A DNA stretch of 20,077 nucleotides from Legionellales bacterium UBA4722 (GCA_002404295.1 DHJK01000151.1:15141-35217); one strand, 5' to 3'; shown: positions 1 through 8,450, counted from the stretch's first letter. A program made the numbers and translations. The notes: generated by a model from the letters alone, not told the origin.

Positions 1-107
1 TGCTTTCGCTCGCGCTCGCAATGACGGGTTTGAAAGGGAGTTTTTCCTTAGCTTGACGCCGCTTATGGGGCACGCACGTGAGTACGGGCACGATTCACGA
101 TGGGTAA
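1..107 (-). repeat. Dispersed repeat copy beyond the 3' end of the atp operon
   Basis: Read on the minus strand, this stretch carries two short motifs also found near the other end of the parB-atp block. A 17-base motif (GTCATTGCGAGCGCGAG, positions 9-25) is identical to positions 9447-9463. A 22-base motif at 84-105 matches 9412-9433 except for two compensating one-base indels. The motifs occur in the same order in both places but in opposite orientation, so the two copies form an inverted pair about 9.4 kb apart. Here about 60 bases separate the motifs, against 13 at the right-hand copy. The left edge is cut by the window. No transposase or target-site duplication is visible. Confidence 0.7.
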
Positions 108-116
108 TAGATAATG

Positions 117-551
117 CTATTTTAAATGCTTTTTCATCCGCTGCACTGCACGTATCTGTGCAATCGCTTCAGCTAATTCCGCAGTGGCTTTAGCAAAATC
201 AATTTCGGAGGATTTACTGGCAAGTGCTTGCTCTGCGCGTGATTTTGCTTCTAATGCAGCGGCTTCATCAATATCATGAGCACGCACGACTGTATCAGCT
301 AAGATGGTGACAACATAAGGCTGCACTTCTAACAGGCCGCCTTTGACATAGAAGACTTCTTCTTTTTTGGTATCAGGTGAAATGACGCGGATATTACCGG
401 GCTTTAATGCAGTCACTAAAGGCGCATGGCCAGGTGCGATACCGAGTTCGCCCATGACGCCAGTCGCAAACACCATATCGACTTCGCCAGAAAATATAGC
501 TTCTTCAGCGCTTACTATGTCTAGACGTAATGTCACTCGCGTACCTGTCAT
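117..551 (-). CDS. atpC: F1Fo ATP synthase epsilon subunit
   Basis: Epsilon subunit of the F1 central stalk, which couples c-ring rotation to the catalytic head and can inhibit ATP hydrolysis. The 144-residue protein has the expected N-terminal beta-sandwich: a LDIVSAEEAIFSGEV start, GELGIAPGHAPLVTALKPG around residues 34-52, and GGLLEVQP before the interdomain region. The C-terminal helical hairpin (about residues 90-140) is rich in Ala, Glu and Lys, ending in MKKHLK. Length is close to the E. coli homologue (139). It is the last gene of the operon, 36 bases after atpD, with an AAAGG-type ribosome site some distance upstream of the ATG. No convincing hairpin-plus-U-tract terminator follows it; a repeat copy lies immediately downstream. 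Confidence 0.97.
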   Translation of the reverse strand: MTGTRVTLRLDIVSAEEAIFSGEVDMVFATGVMGELGIAPGHAPLVTALKPGNIRVISPDTKKEEVFYVKGGLLEVQPYVVTILADTVVRAHDIDEAAALEAKSRAEQALASKSSEIDFAKATAELAEAIAQIRAVQRMKKHLK

Positions 552-587
552 AAAAAATAATGCCTTTAATGTCTTTTAATAATAAGA

Positions 588-1979
588 CTACTTTATTGTT
601 TTCGCTTTTTCTATTGCTTCATCAATGGTGCCGACCATGTAGAACGCTTGTTCTGGCAAATGATCGTAAGCGCCTTCCACGATGCCCTTGAAGGCACGAA
701 TGGTTTCTTTAATTGGTACATAACGACCAGGCACACCCGTGAATACTTCTGCAACGAAGAAAGGTTGTGACAAGAAACGTTGCACTTTACGTGCACGCAT
801 CACAGTCAAACGATCCTCTTCGGATAATTCGTCCATGCCTAAAATTGCAATAATATCTTTTAATTCTTTGTAGCGTTGCAATGTGCGTTGAACTGATAAT
901 GCCACATCATAATGCTCTTGGCCTACAATCAATGGATCTAATTGACGGCTGGTGGAATCCAGCGGATCGATAGCAGGGTAGATACCGATTTCTGCGATTT
1001 GTCTGGATAATACAACGGTTGCATCCAAATGCGCAAAAGTGGTAGCAGGGGATGGGTCGGTTAAATCGTCTGCGGGTACATAGACCGCTTGTACGGATGT
1101 AATGGATCCTGTTTTGGTGGATGTAATACGTTCTTGCAACATACCCATTTCTTCTGCCAACGTAGGTTGGTAACCAACCGCGGAGGGAATACGACCTAAC
1201 AATGCAGAAACTTCTACGCCCGCAAGTGTATAACGGAAAATATTATCAATGAAAAGTAATACATCACGGCCTTCATCACGGAAACTTTCAGCGACAGTTA
1301 AACCTGTCAATGCAACACGTAAACGATTGCCTGGCGGCTCATTCATTTGACCATATACTAATGATACTTTATCCAATACTTTGGATTCTTTCATTTCTAA
1401 ATAGAAATCATTACCTTCACGTGTTCTTTCGCCCACACCGGCAAACACGGAGAAGCCACTGTGTTCGATCGCTATGTTACGAATCAATTCTAACATGTTA
1501 ACCGTTTTACCAACGCCTGCGCCGCCGAATAAGCCGACTTTACCACCTTTAGCGAAGGGGCAAATAAGATCGATGACTTTGATGCCGGTTTCAAGTAATT
1601 CTTCTGACGCCGCTTGTTCTGCGAATGAAGGGGGTGCGCGATGAATAGGTAAACGCTTTTTAGTGGTAATAGGACCTACTTCATCAATAGGATCGCCTAA
1701 GACATCCATAATACGTCCTAACGTTTCTTGACCTACTGGAACCATGATTGGCTCGCCGGTATTCATCACGGTAAGACCGCGACGCAAACCATCGGTAGTG
1801 CCCATTGCAATCGTACGAACGATACCGTCGCCTAATTGTTGTTGCACTTCCAGCACCAAATTTTTTTCTTCGACTCTAAGTGCGTGAAAAATTTTAGGGG
1901 TAGCACCGTGTGGAAATTCTACGTCCACAACCGCGCCGATGATTTCTATCACTTTACCTGTATTTGTACCTACGTTCAT
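588..1979 (-). CDS. atpD: F1Fo ATP synthase beta subunit (catalytic)
   Basis: Catalytic subunit of F1, which synthesises ATP from ADP and phosphate at the alpha/beta interfaces. The 463-residue protein (E. coli 460) has an intact P-loop GGAGVGKT at residues 152-159, the catalytic glutamate and neighbouring arginine in GVGERTREGN (Glu184, Arg185), a Walker B region in LLFIDNIFRYT, and the ALLGRIPSAVGYQPTLAEEM stretch. All regions expected for a working beta subunit are present and there is no frameshift. It lies between atpG (33-base gap) and atpC, with GAGGT ahead of its ATG. Confidence 0.99.
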   Translation of the reverse strand: MNVGTNTGKVIEIIGAVVDVEFPHGATPKIFHALRVEEKNLVLEVQQQLGDGIVRTIAMGTTDGLRRGLTVMNTGEPIMVPVGQETLGRIMDVLGDPIDEVGPITTKKRLPIHRAPPSFAEQAASEELLETGIKVIDLICPFAKGGKVGLFGGAGVGKTVNMLELIRNIAIEHSGFSVFAGVGERTREGNDFYLEMKESKVLDKVSLVYGQMNEPPGNRLRVALTGLTVAESFRDEGRDVLLFIDNIFRYTLAGVEVSALLGRIPSAVGYQPTLAEEMGMLQERITSTKTGSITSVQAVYVPADDLTDPSPATTFAHLDATVVLSRQIAEIGIYPAIDPLDSTSRQLDPLIVGQEHYDVALSVQRTLQRYKELKDIIAILGMDELSEEDRLTVMRARKVQRFLSQPFFVAEVFTGVPGRYVPIKETIRAFKGIVEGAYDHLPEQAFYMVGTIDEAIEKAKTIK

Positions 1980-2012
1980 TTAGGTTACCTCTATATGTTT
2001 ATTTTTTTACAA

Positions 2013-2876
2013 TTATACAACAGCTGCGCCTGCAACAATTTCAGTAAGCTCACGCGTAATTGCTGCTTGACGTGCCTTGTGATAAACCAACTGCAAATCA
2101 TTAATCAAATCAGCCGCATTCTCTGTTGCATTCTTCATCGCAACCATTCGCGCTGCTTGCTCACAGGCAATATTTTCAATCACGCCGCGATACACTTGTG
2201 ATTCAGCATAACGACTCAACAAGGTATCGAGTAATTCTCTTGCATTATCGGGTTCATAAATATAATCCCAATAATGCTCTAATTTCACGTTCGTTGAAGC
2301 CACAATAGGCAGCATTTGCTGCGCAGTTGGCTCTTGTTTCATGGTGTTAACAAATTCATTAGAACACAAAAACAAGGCATCAATTTGATTGTCCATATAA
2401 GCGTTTAACATGACTTTCACAATACCGACCAAGTCAGTTAATTTTGGCGCATCACCTAAATGATCCGCATGCCCTAGAACCTGTCCACCAACCCGCTTGA
2501 AAAAATGCTCTGCTTTAGTGCCTATTAAGCAAAGACTAATTTCAGCGCCCGCATCTTTCCATTTTTTAATCTGTTGTAACGAGTGCCTTAATAAATTGGC
2601 ATTAAGCCCGCCACACAAGCCTCGATCCGAGGTCACTATAATAAAACCAACGCGTTTAATTTCACGTGTCAGCAGATACGGATGACGATACTCAGGATGA
2701 CCTTTAGCTAAATGACCTATCACTTGCAAAATTTTATGTGCGTATGGTTTTGCACGGCGCATACGATCTTGTGCTTTACGCATTTTGCTCGCTGCGACCA
2801 TTTCCATAGCGCGCGTTATTTTTTGCGTATTCTTAATGCTCTGTATTTTAGTGCGAACTTCTTTCGCTATAGCCAT
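2013..2876 (-). CDS. atpG: F1Fo ATP synthase gamma subunit
   Basis: Gamma subunit, the rotating central shaft of F1 that transmits torque from the c-ring to the catalytic sites. The protein is 287 residues, the same length as the E. coli protein. The conserved N-terminal helix begins EVRTKIQSIKNTQKITRAME, the central Rossmann-like domain contains TSDRGLCGGLNAN (about residues 82-94), and the C-terminal helix carries the family motif ENAADLINDLQLVYHKARQ. The start is set by an AAGGTAG ribosome site a few bases upstream. It lies 12 bases after atpA and 33 bases before atpD, consistent with a single transcript. Confidence 0.98.
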   Translation of the reverse strand: MAIAKEVRTKIQSIKNTQKITRAMEMVAASKMRKAQDRMRRAKPYAHKILQVIGHLAKGHPEYRHPYLLTREIKRVGFIIVTSDRGLCGGLNANLLRHSLQQIKKWKDAGAEISLCLIGTKAEHFFKRVGGQVLGHADHLGDAPKLTDLVGIVKVMLNAYMDNQIDALFLCSNEFVNTMKQEPTAQQMLPIVASTNVKLEHYWDYIYEPDNARELLDTLLSRYAESQVYRGVIENIACEQAARMVAMKNATENAADLINDLQLVYHKARQAAITRELTEIVAGAAVV

Positions 2877-2888
2877 AACGCACTACCT

Positions 2889-4430
2889 TTATACATAATT
2901 CGCTTTAAATGAGGCGATAATCGTTTTCAATGTGTTAACGATTTCGTCACTATAATCACCTGTTTCATTAATTTTGGTCATGAAGTCATGATAGTTACCA
3001 CGTGCAAATCCTAAGATGCCATGTTCAAAATCAGCAATCCTGTTAATGGGTAAGTCATCCATATAACCTTCACTAGCCGCATACAAGACAAGCGCCATTT
3101 CAGACACAGAAAGTGGTGAATATTGCTTTTGCTTCATCACTTCGGTGATACGTTGGCCACGTTCCAGTTGCTTACGTGTTGCTTCATCTAAATCGGATGA
3201 AAATTGTGAAAAGGCTGCTAACTCACGATACTGCGCCAGTGCAATACGAATGCCACCCACCAATTTCTTAATAATCTTGGTTTGTGCTGCACCACCTACA
3301 CGTGATACGGACAGACCTGCGTTAATAGCAGGACGAACACCTGAGTTAAACAAATCTGTTTCCAAGAATATTTGACCGTCGGTAATCGAAATGACGTTTG
3401 TTGAAACAAATGCAGAAACGTCGCCTGCTTGCGTTTCAATAATAGGTAATGCCGTCAGTGAACCTGTTTTGCCTTTGACTTTACCTTTCGTCATTCTTTC
3501 TACATATTCCACATTCACGCGTGATGCACGTTCCAATAAACGCGAATGCAAATAGAAAATATCGCCAGGATACGCTTCACGACCTGGAGGACGACGTAAT
3601 AAAAGGGAAATTTGGCGATATGCCCAGGCTTGTTTTGTTAAATCATCATAAATAATAAGTGCATCTTCACCTCTATCACGGAAGTATTCTCCCATGGTGC
3701 AACCTGCATAAGGTGCAATATATTGCAATGCGGCTGCATCGGCAGCCGGTGCTGCAACAATAATCGTGTAGGACATTGCATCATGCTCTTCTAATTTACG
3801 CACGACTGCGGCGATAGAAGACGCTTTTTGGCCAATTGCCACATAGATACAGATAACGCCTGTGCCACGCTGATTAATAATGGCATCGATCGCAACGGCT
3901 GTTTTGCCTGTTTGTCTGTCGCCAATAATAAGTTCTCGTTGGCCACGGCCAATCGGCACCATAGAGTCGATCGCTTTTATACCTGTTTGCAGTGGTTGCG
4001 TAACAGGCTGACGGAAAATAACACCCGGCGCCACTTTCTCAACAGGTGCGGTTTCTGTTGCATTAATAGGGCCTTTACCATCGATAGGATTGCCTAATGC
4101 ATCTACGACACGACCTAATAAGGCTTCGCCTATAGGCACTTCTAAAATACGTCCGGTACATTTTGCGGTTTGACCTTCAGATAAACCTTCGATGCTGCCC
4201 AACACAACCGCGCCCACGTAATCACGCTCCAGATTCATCGCCATAGCAAAAATATTGCCAGGGAGCTCTATCATTTCACCTTGCATCACATCCGCTAGAC
4301 CATGGATACGAACGATACCGTCTTTAATACTGACAATCGTCCCCTCGGTGCGCACTTCTGCTTTAACATCAAGTTGTGCAATGCGATCTTTGATGAATTC
4401 ACTAATTTCTATTGGACTCAATTGTTGCAT
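2889..4430 (-). CDS. atpA: F1Fo ATP synthase alpha subunit
   Basis: Non-catalytic nucleotide-binding subunit of F1 that alternates with beta and supplies the arginine finger. The protein has 513 residues, exactly the E. coli length. It shows the beta-barrel domain (RIHGLADVMQGEMIELPGN, about 41-59), the P-loop GDRQTGKT at 170-177, EYFRDRGEDALIIYDDL with the Walker B region, and the SVSRVGGAAQ arginine-finger region near residue 375. One oddity is a phenylalanine in GVIFRQ (residue 139), where E. coli has glutamate (GVIERQ). The ribosome site (AAGG) overlaps the atpH stop codon, suggesting translational coupling. Confidence 0.99.
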   Translation of the reverse strand: MQQLSPIEISEFIKDRIAQLDVKAEVRTEGTIVSIKDGIVRIHGLADVMQGEMIELPGNIFAMAMNLERDYVGAVVLGSIEGLSEGQTAKCTGRILEVPIGEALLGRVVDALGNPIDGKGPINATETAPVEKVAPGVIFRQPVTQPLQTGIKAIDSMVPIGRGQRELIIGDRQTGKTAVAIDAIINQRGTGVICIYVAIGQKASSIAAVVRKLEEHDAMSYTIIVAAPAADAAALQYIAPYAGCTMGEYFRDRGEDALIIYDDLTKQAWAYRQISLLLRRPPGREAYPGDIFYLHSRLLERASRVNVEYVERMTKGKVKGKTGSLTALPIIETQAGDVSAFVSTNVISITDGQIFLETDLFNSGVRPAINAGLSVSRVGGAAQTKIIKKLVGGIRIALAQYRELAAFSQFSSDLDEATRKQLERGQRITEVMKQKQYSPLSVSEMALVLYAASEGYMDDLPINRIADFEHGILGFARGNYHDFMTKINETGDYSDEIVNTLKTIIASFKANYV

Positions 4431-4441
4431 AGTTCATTACC

Positions 4442-4975
4442 TTAAAGAGATTCGTATAATCGATTTAATTTGCCACGTATAGAGCCATCCATGACCTTAT
4501 CACCTGCTTTTACAATAATCCCGCCTAGCAAAGTGGGGTCAATGGCACACTGCAACGAAACCTGAAGATGCAGCCGCTCTGTTAAAGTTGCCGCAAGCGT
4601 CTGTTGATAGGCTTCATCCAATGCAATGGCTGAAGTCACTTGTACAGTTAGCTTTTTTTCTTGTTCCGCACGATAGGTTGCAAATAATTTTGCAATAGCG
4701 GGCAAAACAGACAATCTGTTATTTTCTGCCAATAAGCGTATAAAGTTTTGTTTTTCTGTATCCAGTGTAGTGGATAAAATATCACAGAAAAAATCAGCCA
4801 TTTTTTGTTTTGTTACGATTGGATTAGATAACAAAGCCATAACAGCCTTATCTTTAGCTACTAAAGCCGCACCTGACAACATTTCATCCCATGCTTGCAA
4901 TGCATTTTTTTGCAACGCATATTCAAACGCTGCTGTTGCATAAGGTCTTGCTATGGTTGTCATGTTGCCTGTCAT
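4442..4975 (-). CDS. atpH: F1Fo ATP synthase delta subunit
   Basis: Delta subunit (OSCP homologue), the peripheral-stalk cap joining the b-subunit dimer to the top of F1. The 177-residue protein matches the E. coli length and has the N-terminal signature ARPYATAAFEYA and the C-terminal family region around TLLGGIIVKAGDKVMDGSIRGKL, which fits the delta signature. The start codon overlaps the atpF stop by one base (TAATG), a classic translational-coupling arrangement. A second in-frame ATG four codons downstream (4963) is a possible alternative, but the upstream one gives an N-terminus of the usual length. Confidence 0.97.
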   Translation of the reverse strand: MTGNMTTIARPYATAAFEYALQKNALQAWDEMLSGAALVAKDKAVMALLSNPIVTKQKMADFFCDILSTTLDTEKQNFIRLLAENNRLSVLPAIAKLFATYRAEQEKKLTVQVTSAIALDEAYQQTLAATLTERLHLQVSLQCAIDPTLLGGIIVKAGDKVMDGSIRGKLNRLYESL

Positions 4976-5445
4976 TATAGTTCAGCCACAAATTCATCGA
5001 GTAGGGTCTTTTGCATCGATGCATCCAAATTATGTTTAATAATTTTTTCAGCACCTAGCACTGCAAGCTGCGATAATTGCTTACGTAAGATTGTTTTTGC
5101 CTGATTCACTTCACGCCCAATTTCATCTTTGGCATGCGCAATCAAGCGGTTGCCTTCTTCTCGCGCTGACTCTTTCGCCTCTTCAATCATTTGCAAGGAA
5201 CGTTTGTGCGCTGCATCAACCACTAGTGAGGCATCACGCTTGGCATCTTGAATGATAGATATAGCTTTATGCTGAGCCTGCTCAAGCTCACGCTTGCTGC
5301 GCTCAGCCGCTTCTAAACCGGCCGCAATTAATTTTTCACGCTCTTGCATCGCCTTGGTGATTGGCGGCCAAACATATTTCATGGTAAACCACACCAAGAT
5401 CGCAAAGGTGATCAGCTGACCGAGTAAAGTTGCATTAATCTCCAT
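4975..5445 (-). CDS. atpF: F1Fo ATP synthase b subunit
   Basis: The b subunit forms the peripheral stator stalk as a dimer. At 156 residues it equals the E. coli protein. It begins with a single hydrophobic membrane anchor (about residues 6-26, ending at KYVWPPI) followed by a long, highly charged helical region rich in Glu, Lys, Ala and Arg, as expected for the parallel coiled coil. A GAGGA ribosome site lies shortly before the ATG. The stop overlaps the atpH start by one base. Confidence 0.98.
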   Translation of the reverse strand: MEINATLLGQLITFAILVWFTMKYVWPPITKAMQEREKLIAAGLEAAERSKRELEQAQHKAISIIQDAKRDASLVVDAAHKRSLQMIEEAKESAREEGNRLIAHAKDEIGREVNQAKTILRKQLSQLAVLGAEKIIKHNLDASMQKTLLDEFVAEL

Positions 5446-5460
5446 TCTTTTTCCTCGCGC

Positions 5461-5760
5461 TTAAGTAGCTTGTTTAGCTGTTTCTATCACATAAGAAACA
5501 AATGGACCATTTGTGAAAAATAACAAGAGCCCCATTACGATAGAGATAACCGCAAATGCGTCGACCAATGCTGACATAATCAATACGCGCACCATCAACA
5601 GATTGGATAGTTCGGGTTGACGAGCAACACCTTCAACAAATTTTCCACCTAATATGCCAAAGCCAATCGCTGTACCCATTGATGCAAGACCTATTAATAA
5701 GCCTGCTGCAATAGCCTTAAAACTTTGTACCTGTGCTACTAAACTTGCGATTTCCAACAT
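5461..5760 (-). CDS. atpE: F1Fo ATP synthase c subunit (rotor ring)
   Basis: Membrane rotor subunit that carries protons around the Fo ring. Two transmembrane helices are visible: a glycine-rich one (GLLIGLASMGTAIGFGILGG, about 20-39) and a second at about 54-85. They are joined by the polar loop with the conserved ARQPE (46-50). The ion-binding carboxylate is Asp67 in SALVDAFAV. The sodium-type glutamine/glutamate pattern is not seen, so proton coupling is likely. The protein has 99 residues, longer than the 79-residue E. coli subunit, with extra residues at both ends. A strong AGGAGAGG ribosome site precedes the ATG, as expected for the subunit needed in highest copy. Confidence 0.98.
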   Translation of the reverse strand: MLEIASLVAQVQSFKAIAAGLLIGLASMGTAIGFGILGGKFVEGVARQPELSNLLMVRVLIMSALVDAFAVISIVMGLLLFFTNGPFVSYVIETAKQAT

Positions 5761-5784
5761 GAACCTCTCCTCTAAATAAAAAAA

Positions 5785-6564
5785 CTAATGTGAATCATGC
5801 GCCATGCTGAGATAAACAATCGTCAACATCATAAAAATAAACGCTTGAACCGTTATAATTAAAATATGAAAAATTGCCCATATTCCACCGGGTAACCATT
5901 GAGACCACCAGGGCAACATAGCAATTAGTACAAATATAAGCTCACCGGCAAACATATTACCGAAGAGTCGTAATGCTAATGAAAAAGGTTTTACTACTTC
6001 TTCGAGTAATCGGAAAAAAACATTAACCGGAAATAACCAAGGACCAAAAGGCTTAGTCAACACTTCTTTTCCTAGATGCCAGCCTTTTACTGTAAAATTA
6101 TAAAAAAGAATCAAGAAAAAGACTGTAATAGACATACTGAACGTCATGTTAGGATCAGCAGTCGGTACAATTTTAAAGTGTTCTACACCAGCCACTCGCA
6201 TCAGGGATGGTATAAAATCTACTGGCAGCAAGTCCAGTGTATTCATTAAAAAGATCCATAAAAAAAGCACCAGCGCCAATGGCGCAATCAACTGGCTTTT
6301 TCCATGATAAGTATCGCGCACAGAACGATCTACAAATCCAATGGCGGCTTCCACTACATTTTGCAAAGTACCAGGAACGCCGACTTTCATATTGACGGCG
6401 ACGTAACGTGTGACACCTGCGATCAGCAATGCGGTGATCAAGCCAACAATAAAGGTATCTAGGTTAAGCGTCCAAAAACCACCATTGCCGATAGTAAAGT
6501 TATTCAAGTTTAATTGAAGATGGGTGAGGTGATGCTCAATGTAATTAGCTGGCAGTTGGCTCAT
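5785..6564 (-). CDS. atpB: F1Fo ATP synthase a subunit
   Basis: Stator membrane subunit that forms the two proton half-channels against the c-ring. From the chosen start (MSQLPANYIEHH) it has 259 residues with several hydrophobic helices. The essential arginine is Arg199 in SLALRLFGNM, and Gln240 in TVQAFIF corresponds to the conserved glutamine of the last helices; DLLPVDFIP around 111-119 is also a family feature. A longer in-frame reading from 6609 exists, but the start at 6564 overlaps the atpI stop as ATGA and has AGGGG about eight bases upstream, so I prefer it. Located 24 bases before atpE. Confidence 0.97.
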   Translation of the reverse strand: MSQLPANYIEHHLTHLQLNLNNFTIGNGGFWTLNLDTFIVGLITALLIAGVTRYVAVNMKVGVPGTLQNVVEAAIGFVDRSVRDTYHGKSQLIAPLALVLFLWIFLMNTLDLLPVDFIPSLMRVAGVEHFKIVPTADPNMTFSMSITVFFLILFYNFTVKGWHLGKEVLTKPFGPWLFPVNVFFRLLEEVVKPFSLALRLFGNMFAGELIFVLIAMLPWWSQWLPGGIWAIFHILIITVQAFIFMMLTIVYLSMAHDSH

Positions 6565-6959
6565 AGCGCGGCCCCTGATCGATAAAGACAAGCAATGGAA
6601 GCGACCCAAAATGCAACAATAGCAACCACAAGTCCGACCACTGCATCGACGAGCTCTACATGCAGATACTTAACAGCAAACAAAAATAAGGCGCCACTCA
6701 ACACTAGCTTAAAAACTTCCCCACCAAAAAACGCGATCATAAAACGTCCCGCTTGGCGTGCGCCTGCGCACGCAGCAACGCTTCGTGTAAAAATAAAGGT
6801 AGGCAACCAATACGCTAATCCGCCGGTTAAAGCTGAAAGCCCACTTTTCGTGTCTTTTGCGATCATTAAAATCAAAACGAACCCTACTATCATCAGGAAT
6901 TGATAAAAAACTATACGATACACTGCGTTTGTTACTGATTTTGTTTGTGCAGTGGTCAA
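6561..6959 (-). CDS. atpI: ATP synthase accessory protein AtpI
   Basis: First gene of the operon; a small membrane protein thought to assist c-ring assembly and to associate with magnesium transport. The 132-residue protein has about four hydrophobic segments (about 16-36, 45-62, 72-96 and 104-124). Sequence conservation in this family is weak, so the call rests mainly on size, topology and position before atpB. The only plausible start is TTG at 6959: an in-frame TAA lies three codons upstream, no ATG precedes the first helix, and GGGG lies about nine bases upstream. The stop overlaps the atpB start (ATGA). Confidence 0.9.
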   Translation of the reverse strand: MTTAQTKSVTNAVYRIVFYQFLMIVGFVLILMIAKDTKSGLSALTGGLAYWLPTFIFTRSVAACAGARQAGRFMIAFFGGEVFKLVLSGALFLFAVKYLHVELVDAVVGLVVAIVAFWVASIACLYRSGAAL

Positions 6960-7007
6960 TATGTGTTACCCCAAATATATGCGCGATCCTCCGCGAAAGT
7001 TGGGGCG

Positions 7008-7036
7008 AGTATAATGATTTTTTGAGGGTACTGCAA
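7008..7036 (-). promoter_or_regulatory. Candidate sigma70 promoter for the atp operon
   Basis: On the minus strand, TTGCAG (7031-7036) and TATACT (7008-7013) are separated by exactly 17 bases. This places the transcription start near position 7000, about 40 bases ahead of the atpI TTG codon. It is the best promoter match in the gap between the transporter gene and atpI. Read-through from the upstream transporter cannot be excluded because no terminator is visible between them. Confidence 0.65.
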
Positions 7037-7121
7037 TGTGAAATTAGGGAAATTTAATATTAACTCTATCGTAACTATTCAGCCTCCCCGATGTGTCATT
7101 TTATCTAAACAGCTACTCAAC

Positions 7122-8378
7122 TTACACCGGCCTCATTGACTGATTATGATGAAGAAGATAACTTGCTGCAAACAAACTAACACATGCCATTCCTATTAAA
7201 TAATAAGCGGGAGACAACATCCCGCCTTGCCCTAGCAATAAAGATACAATAATCGGTGCGGTGCCACCGAATAACGCCATTCCCAAGTTGTATGAAAATG
7301 CAATGCCACTATAACGCACGTTCTCTGGGCAATTCTCCACAACCGCGGCAAGGCTATTTCCTTGATCTAGTGAGCTGATGATAGTTGCGATCATCATTGC
7401 CAGCATAATACTGGCTTGATGGGTTGTTCCTAAAAGCATGAAGCAAGGTACTGAAAAAATGATAATGCAACTGGCCGTTAGGAGCAGCATGTTTCTTCGA
7501 CTGAATCGATCACCCAAAAAACCTACGACAGGCACTAGAAACAGCATAGCGACTAATAATAACGATTGCGTAAAAAGCGAGCTCTGTAACGGCACCCCCA
7601 TAAATACATCTAGATAAGTAGGCATGAATCCGAAAAAAATATAGTAAAAGCTGGAGCTCATGCAAGTTAAGCCAAGTATGACTAGCAATTGTTTTGGCGC
7701 AAGCGTGAGCGCTGTCACGAACGGGATGGCAGTGAGATGATGAGTTGATTTCAATCGGGAGTAGATACGTGTTTCAGATAGCTTAAAACGATAATAGAGA
7801 ATAATGAGACCCGGCAAGCCTGCTAATAAAAAAGGTAATCGCCACCCCCAGTCAGCAATTGCCTGCTTGCTAAGAAATATCTTTAATAAGATAAGAGAGA
7901 CCGTGGCTAACAAAAATCCTAAATTGGCACCGGATGCTGCGAAGCTGGTGATAAAGCCGCGTTTATTTTTAGGGGCGGATTCAGCGAGCATGATCATGAC
8001 GCCTGTATATTCACCGCCTATAGATATGCCTTGAGCTAAGCGAATCAGGGTGAACAATACGGGTGATAACCATCCGATCGTTTCATATGAAGGCAAAATG
8101 CCGACGAGTATCGTTGATAAAGCGATGAGCAGCACGGAGAACCGCAAAGGCTTCGCTCGCCCACGAGTGTCGCCAATATGGCCGAATAAAATACCACCGA
8201 GCGGTCGGCAAATAAAGCCGGCGGCGAAGACTGTTAATGTTTCTAGTGTTGCGGTGGTGCCGGTGTGGTGCGGGAAAAAAGTAGCGCCGATGAGTGGAGC
8301 CATGTAGATGATTAATCCGAAATCTAGCCATTCTAGGGTGTTGCCTAGACTGATGGAGAGTATTTGTTTTTTGTTCAA
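7122..8378 (-). CDS. MFS transporter, MHS family (ProP/KgtP-like)
   Basis: Inner-membrane secondary transporter of the metabolite:H+ symporter branch of the major facilitator superfamily, which includes proline/betaine and dicarboxylate carriers. The 418-residue protein has about twelve hydrophobic segments. It shows the family marks: GNTLEWLDFGLIIY (12-25), RPLGGILFGHIGDTRGRAKP (58-77, the loop 2-3 motif) and RLAQGISIGGEYTG (113-126). The substrate cannot be read from the sequence, so no symbol is given. The start is TTG at 8378 with AGGA six bases upstream. It sits between parB and atpI, an unusual place, and its stop lies about 160 bases before atpI, with the atp promoter in between. Confidence 0.9.
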   Translation of the reverse strand: MNKKQILSISLGNTLEWLDFGLIIYMAPLIGATFFPHHTGTTATLETLTVFAAGFICRPLGGILFGHIGDTRGRAKPLRFSVLLIALSTILVGILPSYETIGWLSPVLFTLIRLAQGISIGGEYTGVMIMLAESAPKNKRGFITSFAASGANLGFLLATVSLILLKIFLSKQAIADWGWRLPFLLAGLPGLIILYYRFKLSETRIYSRLKSTHHLTAIPFVTALTLAPKQLLVILGLTCMSSSFYYIFFGFMPTYLDVFMGVPLQSSLFTQSLLLVAMLFLVPVVGFLGDRFSRRNMLLLTASCIIIFSVPCFMLLGTTHQASIMLAMMIATIISSLDQGNSLAAVVENCPENVRYSGIAFSYNLGMALFGGTAPIIVSLLLGQGGMLSPAYYLIGMACVSLFAASYLLHHNQSMRPV

Positions 8379-8409
8379 GGGGGATCCTGTTTTTTTGGTA
8401 ATGAACCAG

Positions 8410-8448
8410 CTTAGGACACCTCTCCCCTTGTGGGAGAGGTGTGCTAAG
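8410..8448. repeat. Palindromic hairpin between parB and the MFS gene
   Basis: An 11-bp perfect stem (8416-8426 with 8432-8442) around a five-base loop, extended past one mismatch by five more pairs (8410-8414 with 8444-8448). On the plus strand it is followed by only four Ts, and on the minus strand (direction of parB) there is no immediate U tract. It is therefore not a typical terminator for parB. Palindromes of the form CCTCTCCC...GGGAGAGG recur in many bacterial genomes, so this may be a repetitive element that also attenuates transcription from parB into the transporter gene. Confidence 0.7.
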
Positions 8449-8450
8449 TT

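Noticed and set aside
70..82. CACGTG cores at several places (near 75, 1415, 2668, 13638) as possible parS sites
   Set aside because: The arms around each core do not match the parS consensus (TGTTTCACGTGAAACA) beyond a few bases, and some lie inside conserved coding sequence.
1..116. Rho-independent terminator after atpC
   Set aside because: The GC-rich stretch holds direct repeats of GGCACG rather than a stem, and no U tract follows on the minus strand.
1836..2201. Plus-strand open frame of 121 codons opposite atpD/atpG
   Set aside because: It lies entirely over well-conserved atp genes in antisense, has low-complexity Phe/Cys-rich translation and no ribosome site.
3828..4097. Plus-strand open frame opposite atpA
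   Set aside because: Antisense shadow of a highly conserved gene.
6565..6609. Longer AtpB start at 6609
   Set aside because: It would overlap atpI by 49 bases and lacks the coupling ATGA arrangement and ribosome site seen at 6564.
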